A DNA stretch of 64,000 nt, taken from positions 2,363,919 through 2,427,918 of the forward strand of contig KZ111141.1 in NCBI GenBank assembly GCA_002077045.2, in the 5' to 3' direction. The DNA comes from Rachicladosporium sp. CCFEE 5018. Taxonomy: Eukaryota > Ascomycota > Dothideomycetes > Cladosporiales > Cladosporiaceae. A model generated the notes under the pieces. The model had not been told where the DNA came from. It made no database searches and worked only from the letters and a program-made list of their open reading frames with translations. The number at the start of each line of letters is the position of its first letter. The first letter of the stretch is position 1. The position numbers and the translations under genes were made by a program. Of the stretch, positions 21,497-32,100 are shown piece by piece.

Positions 21497-24125
21497 CTAG
21501 CTTCCATGTCTCAACGCCAGCAAGTCATCCTCGAAGGAGGACGGATTGAACCCTACGTTCAGCGCCTTGTGATTGCGCCAACGATCACACCCTTCGCAAC
21601 CGCAGGCACGATGCCAAGATTTCTGCAGCCTAGAACCAGGATCAGGCCAGAAGCGATTGAGAAATCGCTCCGCAAGATCTGGTTGCGTTGGGTGGCGGAC
21701 AAAGGTCGCCTCCCAGCTGAACTCGGACCAATGCAGCGACTTGACAGTCTCGATCCAACCGCAGCATTGGTTCCGCGCGCAGTACCTCGATACTCCGTTC
21801 GGATCGCTAGTGTCATACTGTGCCGAGGCGCTAGCGAAGCTCCAAGTCTTGTGGTAATGGCACTTGTGTATTAGCGGTGCCCATTTCACCACGAGTGTCG
21901 ATTTCGGTCTGGACATCGAGGGAGGAAGGCTAGCACGTCGCGCCCTGCGACGGTACGTTGTTCCAACAGTGTGTTCGTCAAGCCATCGAGTCCGCCGCAT
22001 GAGATGAGTGGTCCATGATCGTCATGGGCAAGGCCCAGGAAGTGATTACGCGAGGTACGCTCGTCCTGCTGGTCCAAGTCGGTTTTATCGTCTCGGTTAG
22101 CAACGTGATTGAGCACTTTGCGCGGACCCGAAACGGTCACCGTCTTCCTCAAAACCCACTGCCCTTCATTGTTCTCAGATGCGCTTGGCGTCCACAGTAT
22201 TTGGCGCGGTGAACTCCCGTACTGCGGGAATGTTCCTGGCATGGATTGTAAGTCGCTAAGCCAAAGCAAGATAACGTTGTGGCCTTCAACCACAATGCAC
22301 TCTTGCGCCGCGTCATAATCGTATTGATCGATACTGACCCGAGGGGGGGGGGCCTCATCGAACGTATTGAGACGGAACGACTTCACATGAAGCGGGATGT
22401 GATGCTGCTGCTCCGAAGCGGTGTAGCTTTGCAGTGATTGTCCCGACGCCTGGAAGATCCGTGTCCACTGCTGCAGCACATCGATGATCTGTTGCGCGGT
22501 CCCTGAGCCATGATGACCAGACTCGACCACAGGCGCGAGCTCATCAAGCAGATTCCACAGCGGTGTCGTCTCCGTAGAGTCATGTGCTGATGGGTTGCTA
22601 CCCCGAGCAAGCAGCTCTAGCATGACTTCCTCATGCTTTGAGTGGTCATCGTAGTCCGTTCGGGCCCATTCGTGGGCCAGCCAGTGCAACGCTGTTCTAC
22701 CGTTGTCGTCTCTTTCGAAGGCGCACTGTTTTCCTTCATCTGGGTTTGGAATGAATTGCATGAAACGTTTCGGACGCCAGCAGCTTGACGTCGCAATGCA
22801 GAAGCGTTGATGGAAAGGGGTATTGCTCGTCGGCATTGACTGATTGAGGAGACCGAACTCGATGCAGTCCAAAATCGAGGGATGGAAGGGCTCATGCTGG
22901 AAGTGAGGCGCGGATAGTTCGCCCAAGCGCCACGCAAGTAGTTCATGGCCAGGATACAGGTCTACGTCGAAGCCGTACGTCTCAATACACAATCTGAATA
23001 AGCTTCGAAAGACCGTTCCACTATCTTTTGGCGATTCCCGCGCCACCCAGAGGTCTGCTGAAAGGACAATATCGAGGGTCTTGTTCAAGGCTGCTGTATC
23101 ACATAAATGAGGAGCCTCACCGAGTAGTAGCTCGAATAATCAGCATTGCGAGAAGTGGCGGCGTACTGTGGCGCGATCAGTCTCTGCTAGTCAAAACTGC
23201 ATGAGCAACGTACATCTAAGACGCTGTTGCCGAACGTGTCGTAGTCATGCACGGTGAGCTCGCCAGAGGTTAAACTGCGCTGAACGGCGGCCATATCTCC
23301 GTGCTTAATGTGTTGGAAGACCTTCGTTTCTTCTGGTCTAACATTCATGGGACGGAGCTGTATGTGTAACGCCGCGTTCATCTCGCACTCGATAACCCAA
23401 GATCTGGCTCGCGACGGAAGAGTAAGCCGAAATTGCCATCTTTGACCGGGTCCACGTCTTCATGACCTTGGACCAGGCGATTTCGTGGGCAGCAATAGGA
23501 CATCTCCGTTCGCCGAAGTGGAAGCGTTCTTGAGCATGGTGTTGTCCATAACCGCGGATGCGGACACTGGAGTCTTGGAACCGGTCACAGCCTGACTATT
23601 GCCACCACGGGCCGCTGTGTCGATGCAATGTCTGCTGCACTCACGCATGTTCCATGATCTGCAAAGTCAGGTCGTTCAGCACCTCCGGATCACGTCTCAA
23701 ACGTACTTACTGGCAATACATCGAGTAAGCGAACAACAGCGAGCTCTTTGCTCTCTCCCACTTCTCCATGAGCTTACATATCTCCGGCTCTTTCAATGCC
23801 GAGTACAGCTTGCCTAGCCTATCATACTTACGCATCTTCATCTCGATTCGAGCAACAACTTCAGACATCTGTGCAGTCTTCGTCCGGCAAGCCACTACAC
23901 AACGCTCCAGCAGCTCGTCCTCGGTGTTGTCGCTGAGACGAAGCACTTCCAGGTGGCGAAGGGAGCACGACATGGTTTCCAGGTCAAAGATAAGTCGCCG
24001 ACCGTCTGTGATGCGTTCTTGCTGGCCTTGTGAAACGTTCGCAACTTCTCGGCACTGTCCAGCAGCTGGATTGCGAGTGAGGCCAGCCCAGCTCCGCCGG
24101 CTACCACGCCGAGGAGCTCTGCCAT
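21497..24125 (-). pseudogene. Broken STAND/NLR-like ankyrin gene (fungal N-terminal domain + ankyrin)
   Basis: Read from 24125 downward, the protein starts MAELLGVVAGGAGLASLAIQ, the helical N-terminal domain common in fungal STAND/NLR-like proteins, and continues with IFDLETMSCSLRHLEVLRL after an apparent one-base loss near 23991. A possible intron follows the MYC codons (donor GTAAGT about 23708). Next come an in-frame TGA at 23462-23460, then RWQFRLTLPSRA and IQLRPMNVRPEETKVFQHI, then a second one-base loss near 23137 (NAD to LFELLLGEAPHLCD). A 400-codon open part follows down to 21886 with an ankyrin-like NGRTALHWLAHEW. A further plausible segment (WHRACGCEGCDRWRNH) lies in another frame down to 21497. 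Three breaks argue for a pseudogene or consensus errors. A run of ten G (22343-22352) sits in the coding part. Confidence 0.7.
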
Positions 24126-24637
24126 GGTCAAGTGAATGCGAGGTATCGATGCACATCTTGTAACTTTTGGGAGGAGTTACTGTATGTCCATATCGGCAGT
24201 GGGCTAATATGGTGACGCCGATGGCTGCGGATTGGGACATGCAGAAAGTCGCCTGGATGAGGCTGAGCTTCCCACCGTGCATGTACGCGCATAAAGCTGG
24301 ACATAACCGCCTCCATGAACAGCAATCATGCCAAACCAATCACAGCTAGCGTCACGGCTGTGGAAGTAGTCCCGTCGTAATCCTGGTCGTCCAGGTTCAT
24401 AATACTGCGGCGATGATCGTGTTCCGAGTGCACAACCAGGAACAAGTTGCAAGACGCTCTCGCTGGAATTGTGCCTTGCTGCCTGAAGCTTGACATGGAC
24501 ATTCATCGCGCACAGTTGAACCGGCAATGGGAAGAACGTGAACTGATTGAATCCGGACTGGCAGACGTTGGATAGTATGTACACAGCTATGCACTCCATC
24601 GCCACTTCATCACCTCATCACATCATCACCCATCCCA

Positions 24638-26295
24638 TCATCGATACTCATCCAAAAACTCCTTATGAAACTTCGTAATCCGTCCCACCCACTCCGTCCC
24701 CGGCGCCAAAAACGTCGTCCTAAAATGCAACGTCCCCGCCTTCTGCCCAAACCCACTCCCGGGCACAATGCAAATCCCCGTCGCATCCAGTAACCTCAAA
24801 CAATAGTACTCATCAGGACCCTTGCCCTTCTCCTTCGCCGCCGCCACAGCCTTTTCAGGAAGCGTGATGGTAGGGAACAAGTACATTGAGCCTTGTGGCG
24901 ATTGGCAGGATACGCCTTCCATTTCTGAGAAGGCTTTGTAGAGGGCTTGGGCGCGGGAGTAAAGGCCGGACATGATGCCGTCGTATTCTTCGCGGTAGAG
25001 GGGGTAGGAGGCGTCGCCTTCGGATGGGGGGTTGACCATCATTTCGACTATGCATTGGCCGATTACGGGGGGGCAGAGCATGATGCTGACGAATTTGTAG
25101 ATTTGGGCGACGACCTGGAAGGTGTTGTCAGTGAGCCGTATGCAGGGATGGTAGGGAAATCACGACTGACCTCCTTGTCAAACCCAACCATCTCGTAGTA
25201 CCCCCCTCGATGCCCACATTCGCCCACCATACCCTTCGATATGCTATGCAGCGACGCCAACTCTACGTTGTCGAACTTGCCGTCCTTGTTCTTCTCGCTT
25301 TTCTGCAGATCTCGTAGACCCTTCTTGAAGCTGTGGAATTCGCCCTCAAAGATGTTTGTCTGGTATACCTCATCGGCAAGCATGACAAGCTTCTCCTCCG
25401 CGCAGAGCTCAAGCACCGAGTTGATGTTCTGTGGCTGCAAGCTTGCGCCTGTGGGATTACCAGGGTTGATCACGACCACAGCCCGTACATCGATGCCCTC
25501 CGACTGTGCTTTCTTCAGCGCATCCCTTATGCCATCGATGTTCGTTCCCCATGCGTTCTCCTCATTCAGGTAGTACGGCACGACCTTAGCATTGAGTAGT
25601 GCCAGTGTGGCTGTGTAGAGAGGGTACTGTGGTATCGGCACAAGCACGCCAGTGTTGGGTGTCGCGCAGATGATGTTCATCAGGCAGTTGACTCCAGAGC
25701 TGGCGCCAGCACAGAGGTAGATGTTGTCTGGTTCAGCTGGATAGCCATCCCGCTTCTCGATGAACTTCGCCACAGACTTCCGTATGCCTGGTGCGCCCTG
25801 TGATTGGGAGTATGCTCCGACTGACTTCACATCCTTCAGCAGCGTCTTTGCCCTTGCAATGACATCCCCCTTGTAGCCCAAGCCATTTTTCAGCACATCC
25901 TCATGCTCCAGAAGTAGAGGATTTTCCAGTAGACTCGTGACCTGCCGGAAGAATGTGATGGGTTTCTGATCCAGTTGCTGAGGATTGCCGATATTCGCCG
26001 CGATCACGGTGTCAAATGGTAAGTCTTTCCCCTCGCCTTTGGCCAATTGTGCCCGGTACTGCTCAGATTTGATCGCCAGTTCGCCACGGACAGCATACTT
26101 TGCTTCTTTCACATTGGCATTGATGTTGCCGATGTTCAAACTTCGCTTGGGTGGGCTTTCGGAAAGCATTCTGCGGGAGGTATGTGTGATTGGTACGAGC
26201 TTCTTGATTGATGTCGTGTGACCTCGTCGTCCAGACAGAGTTGTTGATCTAGCAATCACCCTGCCCGCGATACATGACGCAGTAGCACCTGCCAT
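24638..26295 (-). CDS. alt1: Alanine aminotransferase, probably mitochondrial
   Basis: Exons 26295-25171 and 25114-24638 (56-bp intron); 533 aa. Residues 1-45 are basic and Ser/Thr-rich without acids, a probable mitochondrial presequence. The rest is a class I/II PLP aminotransferase: NIGNPQQLDQKPITFFRQV, GAYSQSQGAPGIR, LCAGASSGV, VINPGNPTGA, LADEVYQTNIF, and the Schiff-base lysine Lys354 in SISKGMVGECGHRGGYYE. The last two stretches are diagnostic of the alanine aminotransferase subgroup. The C-terminal exon keeps GSMYLFP and FRTTFLAP, including the arginine that binds the substrate carboxylate. It exchanges alanine and 2-oxoglutarate with pyruvate and glutamate. The gene looks intact and lies divergently from the HET gene. 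Confidence 0.95.
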
Positions 26296-26648
26296 TGATT
26301 TTGTTGACGGGCCGACTTCGCCCGCAGGCGCAGGCGCTATCGGATCGAAGTGGTGTAAAGACTATGGGAAAGGCATATCTGCATATTGCTCTCGGCGTTA
26401 TCAGTTATCTTGGAGTCTGCGCGTGACCAAAAGCAATGCAGATGAGCTTGATGTGTCACATCGGTAGGGATGAGGGGTTGTTGTAAGTGAGATCTCTCCG
26501 ATGTACGTGCATGAGGAGCTGCACGAGCGCGGGTGAGGCGCACAGGATTCGCGCCCACCTAACAGTGACTACCTGCTGTGTCGTGGAGTCCTGTCCAACT
26601 GCCCGTCGCGAAGGGAGGCTTCTCTCGGTACAACATCCGCGGCGCAGA
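26296..26648. other. Divergent intergenic region, alanine aminotransferase / HET gene
   Basis: About 350 bp between divergent starts; it probably carries both promoters. No distinct motif was recognised. Confidence 0.5.
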
Positions 26649-28872
26649 ATGGCGGGTGCAAAAGGATTTCAGAACATTGTACGGGAGGAGTTATCTGACA
26701 GCGTGGGTATGCTTTGTGCAGCATGTAAGTCGGTCTTCTCTCGATCAAGTACGTGGGAGCCTCGGAAAGGAAGCCATCACCAGAGTCTGCCAGACCGCCA
26801 GCGTGCGTCGCAAAATGGATGTTACTTCTGCCGGGAGTTGCTTGTCGAGTACCATGAAATGCTACAAGACCCAGCAACGGCAGATCTGATCAACAGACAG
26901 ACATGGTAGTCGATCGCCGACAAACACCCAAAAGGGGAGGCTTGCCAATGCGAATCAAGCATGTCCAGTGGATCCAGCGACCACTCCTCTCCTCACTTAC
27001 TATCTAGGGCTGGAGACCGTGGACCTTGGTGAGGTATACTTCGTCTTTGGAGCCACTCAAGCCTACAGCGCAATTTATGATCTCGTACGAACTGCACAAC
27101 TCTGGAGACCACCTGACTATGATGAATATGAGCGCGCAACAAAGCGAGACCAACCCTGTGCGCCATGGGCCGTTCGCCACGATCCCATGTACACCACTAT
27201 TCCGGCAGACTCGACAAGCAGCCCGGCCGTCGCAGATACCGCGCGTCAATGGCTGAGCCGGTGTCGTGATACCCACACGCTCTGCCGTGATCGTGGTTCA
27301 ATGCAAGCGGCAGACTGGTATCCCAAGAGGCTTGTACAGCTCGATCTCGGTACCGGCAAGATAAGGCTGATATTGACGAAAGATGAAACGCCTCTGGGAC
27401 CATATGCGACTCTCAGTCACTGCTGGGGCTCGAAGCCCATTTGTGTACTCACTGCAGACAATATCGCAGCTTACATGTCTTCAGTACCGTGGGACATGCT
27501 CACTAAAAGCTTCCGAGATGCCATAGTGACCGCGCGTCGATTGGGCATCAGATACATCTGGATCGACAGCCTTTGCATCCTGCAAGCCGGTGATGGCAGC
27601 GATCAAGACTGGAGAGAGCATGCTACAGCTATACGCTCTGTATACTCTCGCTCTATGTTGAACATCTCCATCGCGAGAGCTGAGAGTGGAGATGAAGGCG
27701 CTTTCGTTACTCGAGATCCTTCCTCGGTAACAGCATGCCACGTCTTGTGGCAGGTCGAATACCATCCAAAGTCTGTCGAACTCACGGCTTCATTCTGGAC
27801 TATCAGGAGAGCTACGCAGCATGCATCGGCAGCCGTGAGGACTTTACCTCTGTACTTTCGAGGGTGGGTCGTTCAGGAACGATACCTAGCGCCAAGGGTT
27901 GTGCACTTTGGCTCAGATCGCATCTTCTGGGAGTGCAACGAAGAACCCTGGATCGACGAGTCCTTCCCCGATGGCTTCAGTTGCTGTCCAGACTATGAGC
28001 CTGTGATCGGTTGGCCATTCAATTCGACCCACGTCGTGCAGCCGAAATCAGTTTCTGGTCTCGGACCTGGAATACCTAATTTGACTTCTGCGTATGCACT
28101 GTGGCACGAGACTATTGATGCTTACAGGAGCTGCGACCTCTCATTCCCAGACAAGGACATCTTGGTAGCTCTAGCGGGGATTGCCGAGCGGTTTGGTCGG
28201 TCATACGAGCATCAGTACGTTGCAGGTCTATTCGAAGCGCACCTTCCATATGATCTCCTCTGGCAGCACAAGGGTGAGCGTTCGGAGATATACCGAGCGC
28301 CGACATGGAGCTGGGCCAGTATTGACGGGCCCATCAACATGCGATGGACTAATAGATGTCCACCGTGCGATCTTTGCTGTCAGGTATATGCTGAAGTCCT
28401 AGCGGTGCATGTCGATCTTGTAGACCCGCAGAATGCGTATGGTCAGCTGAAGAGCGCAGAACTATCTTTGCGAGGGTATCTCATCCCCTGCGGGATTCGC
28501 AAAGCGGATGTCTACAGCGGCACTGGACTGTCTCAGACGATCGCACTGCACATTGGACAGCAGCCGAACGAGACTCCTTCACATGAAATACAGAAGCTAC
28601 AGGGTGAAGCATACATCAACACGGAAGAAAACTCGCTGCGAGGATACACGTCAATGATTCAGTACCAGGCATGGTGCCTACCCATATTCGAGACTACTTG
28701 GTTCAGCGACAGCCAAAAAGTACGGCATGCGTTTCATGAGCACCGTGGGCTCATCTTGAAGTCTGATGTTCATGGCAAGTACCAACGCATGGGCACTTAT
28801 ACCCTCGCGCAACGGTGTGTACAGGACATGATCGACGCAGGTCGTCCAACGCAGGATGTATGCCTTGTATGA
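26649..28872 (+). CDS. Heterokaryon incompatibility (HET) domain protein, 5' end disturbed
   Basis: The main frame, 26968-28872 (634 codons), carries the HET domain: GPYATLSHCWG, then SFRDAIVTARRLGIRYIWIDSLCI and SVYSRSMLNISIARA, followed by the usual GWVVQERYLAPRVVHFG and APTWSWASIDG. HET proteins trigger cell death when incompatible hyphae fuse. Upstream, 26649-26909 encodes the usual N-terminal cysteine-containing lead (MLCAACKSVFS, NGCYFCRELL) but ends in TAG at 26907 and lies one frame off the main part. No intron of 45-70 bp with GT and AG ends joins the two correctly: candidates from 26906 to 26959 or 26968 give the wrong phase. The gene is either interrupted (mutation or base error) or starts internally. 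Domain identity is firm; start and integrity are not. Confidence 0.8.
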
Positions 28873-29154
28873 TGGATGTTTCATGGTTCACATTGACGAC
28901 TTTGTTTAGCACATGAGACGGGTGACAAAAGGTATTGAGGTAATTCAGCTGCAGAATAAGGCTCTACCAAGGCAGTGCCCAGGTCCGCAACAGGGTATGC
29001 GTGTGAATAGTGTGTAGCGACCTGGTCTTCTTCGCCACGCTGCAACAGACGTCTTTCCCTACCAGTAGACGCCTAATATCTGTTTCGTCTTTGATGCTTC
29101 GAATACCCCGTCCTCTTCGCACTATCCCCAGGAACTGCCGTCCGCAGCGTCTTC
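28873..29154. other. Convergent spacer, HET gene / helicase gene
   Basis: 282 bp between the two stop codons of convergent genes; it should hold both 3' ends. Nothing else seen. Confidence 0.5.
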
Positions 29155-32100
29155 TCACACCCGCAGCCGCGCCATATCCCCCTCGAGCTGGTCAGCATGC
29201 TGTACACCCGCCACGGCCACGTGATCAGTCCCACCGACCTGTTCATTGCAGTCCGGGCAGCGAGCCAGCTCCATCGCCATGCCACACTCCCCAATCACAA
29301 ACGGGTGCCCGTTGACGCAAATGTACCAGTGACCTGTACCACGAAATTCATTACCCATGGCGGCAACCACCATCTTCAGCTGGCTTTTGTAGCCAGCCTC
29401 GTGCAACATGCGTTTCGCATCATCGACCTCGCCCTTGATACGGCTAGTCTGGCCAGGGAATGTGTCGCACAGATCCGTGGCAGCGCCTATGTGCACGTCT
29501 GCAGCGTCTCTGAGTCTCTGCACGGTGTCGGCTGGCGCGCCATTCGCCTCGAAGACTTGACACTCCAGAGCAGCGAATGTCGCCCAGAAGACATGGCCTT
29601 CGGTCTCTTGCGCGATGTTCTTTGTGGCGTTCGCACGAGCAACGAGCTGCTCGCAGTCGCGGCGATCAGCCGAAAAGTTCACCTCCAGCTTAGTCTTATG
29701 GTCATTGTCCCAGACGGTAATGAGATCGATCATAGCGATCATGTCGCAGCGAATGACCAGAGCGGACGCTAGCAGCTCCCCGCGAGTCTGAAGGACAGTA
29801 TCGTCGAAGCTGCATGTGTTGACGAAGTCCTGGTTGAGCTTACGCTGACGGCGCACGGTCTCCACCATGTCGTACACGCGCGCAAAGGGCTGCTCATCGG
29901 TCTTTGCCTTCCTCCAAAACTCGTGTCCTTGCCTACGAAGCTCTGCGGGATCTCTGTAACGGCGAGTACTTCCTATGCTCTTCAAACGCTGAAAGCGTCC
30001 GTTACCATTGCTCATGAGAAGGACATTACCGTCGCCAAGCGTGGAAGCCGCACGTGTCTCAAGGAGCTTCGCTTGCACGTCCTGCAGTACAGCAGACAGC
30101 TCGTGGAACGTGCGGGCTGACCACACCATGAATCGCTTCGTGCTCTCGTCAAGCAGCGCGCGGCGAATGATGCGACCATAACGAGCCATGGAACGTAGGG
30201 ATCCGCGGCAGTCTGGGCAATTCTTCATCTCCAGACTGGAAAATGGCTGCGAATTGCTGGCCAGCTCCGTCGGCATGCCAGTGAGAGGCTCGAGACTATA
30301 GTGCTGAGCCATACGCATGACACCATCCAGACTGTCGACAGTGTACACATGACCGCAAGGCGTGAAAATACACGGAGTAGTGGCGAGGTCGACATCGCCG
30401 TACTCTGTCATTTCGTAGAAGTCGGCGCGCATACCCTTGACCTCATCGGTCGCGCAGTGCTGGCAGTAGGTTTCGGGCGGGCAAGTAGCGCCACAGATCG
30501 ATGGGCATTGATGGCCGCAAGCCAAGATCCTGTCACACCTCAGCGAGCACGGAATCCAATCGCAAGGCGCAGCGCAAGGCATACTACAAGCGGAGTGAGG
30601 GCAACGACTGGCGCAAACGGCCTCGGCGCAAGGCACGCAGGGCTCGCTGCAAAGCTTGGAGCATCTGCCATGGCTGCAGCGTATATCGCACACGCTCTGG
30701 CAAGGCTGGCAGTCCGTGTCGGGATGACACTCAGTCTCACACTTATGCGCGCAAGTCTTGTATGCTGCGCCACAGGGACTCATGCATACGCCATGGTTCG
30801 CATTAGCGAGCTTGCCGTTGATCTTCGGCCGGCAGTTGCAGCACTCCGATGCGCATTTGTGACCACAGGGCAAAGCTTCGTCGCAAGTGGCCGGGCATAC
30901 ATAGGCCGAGCTGTCGATATTGACGTAGCAGGGAACAGTCACTGTGTGACCGCATCCAGGCACATTGCGCTTGACCTTGACGCGGCAGACGATGGAGTCC
31001 TGATCCTGATAGAGATGGCAAGGCAGCTGATGAACAATGTGACCACAGGGGAGCTCAACGTCGACATCTGTGACCATGGTGTTGCACTTCTCGTCACACT
31101 GGCGGCCGCATTCGTAAGGGCACACGTGCTCGCACCCCTTCTTCGACTTTGTGCATGGCTTTGTGCAGTAGGCCGCATTGTGCATGCCGTCAGAGTGACA
31201 CTTCCCAATACACGTGTGGCCGCAAGGCAGCTGCTTCCCGCACATGAGGTTACAGCCTGCCTCAGGCGCAACGATGGTGAAGTCATCCGGCGTTGTGGCG
31301 GTCAGGACGGTATCGGGGTGGCGGGCACAGCTGAGTTCGAATGACGGGCCCATGTTGCCATCCTTCTGAAGCATCTGTATGACATCTTGCCACATGTTGA
31401 CACCAGACGCTGTCTCTGGGTTGCCGATGACATACATGCCGTGCTGCGCTCTCGAGAGGAGGACGTTGATCCGGTTCGGTGTGCGGAGGAAGCCGCACTT
31501 GCGCAGATCATTACTGCGTACCAGGGAGATGATGACTACCTTGGCTTCCTCACCCTGGAAGTTATCGACGGTGCCTAGTCGAATGGCCTTGAGTAGAGTG
31601 CTCTTGAGGACCGGCATACGGAGCTGCACCTCCTCGGTAGCCTTGATCTGGTCATCGTCGTGTTCCCCATCTTTATTTAGCTCGTCAACGTCGCGACCAT
31701 TCAGCACGATCTCGGTGAAGCTGCTGAGGGAACGACGTAGCCTGCGTAATTGACCAAGATAAGGCGTGAGTACAGCAATGTCACTTGGTCGGTACACACC
31801 TTGCCTGATAAAATGGCGAACGAGCGCGAACACCATGTCGACCTCATACTGGTTCGTGTGAGAGGTAGAGTCTGCTGCTGCTACCGTGGTCGCTTGTGGC
31901 CCGTTTGTGGCTGGTGGAGCAAAGAGATCAGGTGCTCCAGTGTGGACCTGTTGGCCCTCCTCAGGCGCTGAGTGCTGAAGCCAAAACAATCTATTCGCAT
32001 ACCGCACACTTGTGGATATTTCTCTACGCTGGCATCGTCTTTCAACTCGGGATACAGCGTTGTGCGAATCAAGCGTGATATGGAAGGATGCATGCGACGC

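Noticed and set aside
30301..31344. A 347-codon plus-strand frame
   Set aside because: It is antisense to the zinc-finger part of the ZNFX1-like gene; the cysteine-rich coding on the minus strand explains the open frame.
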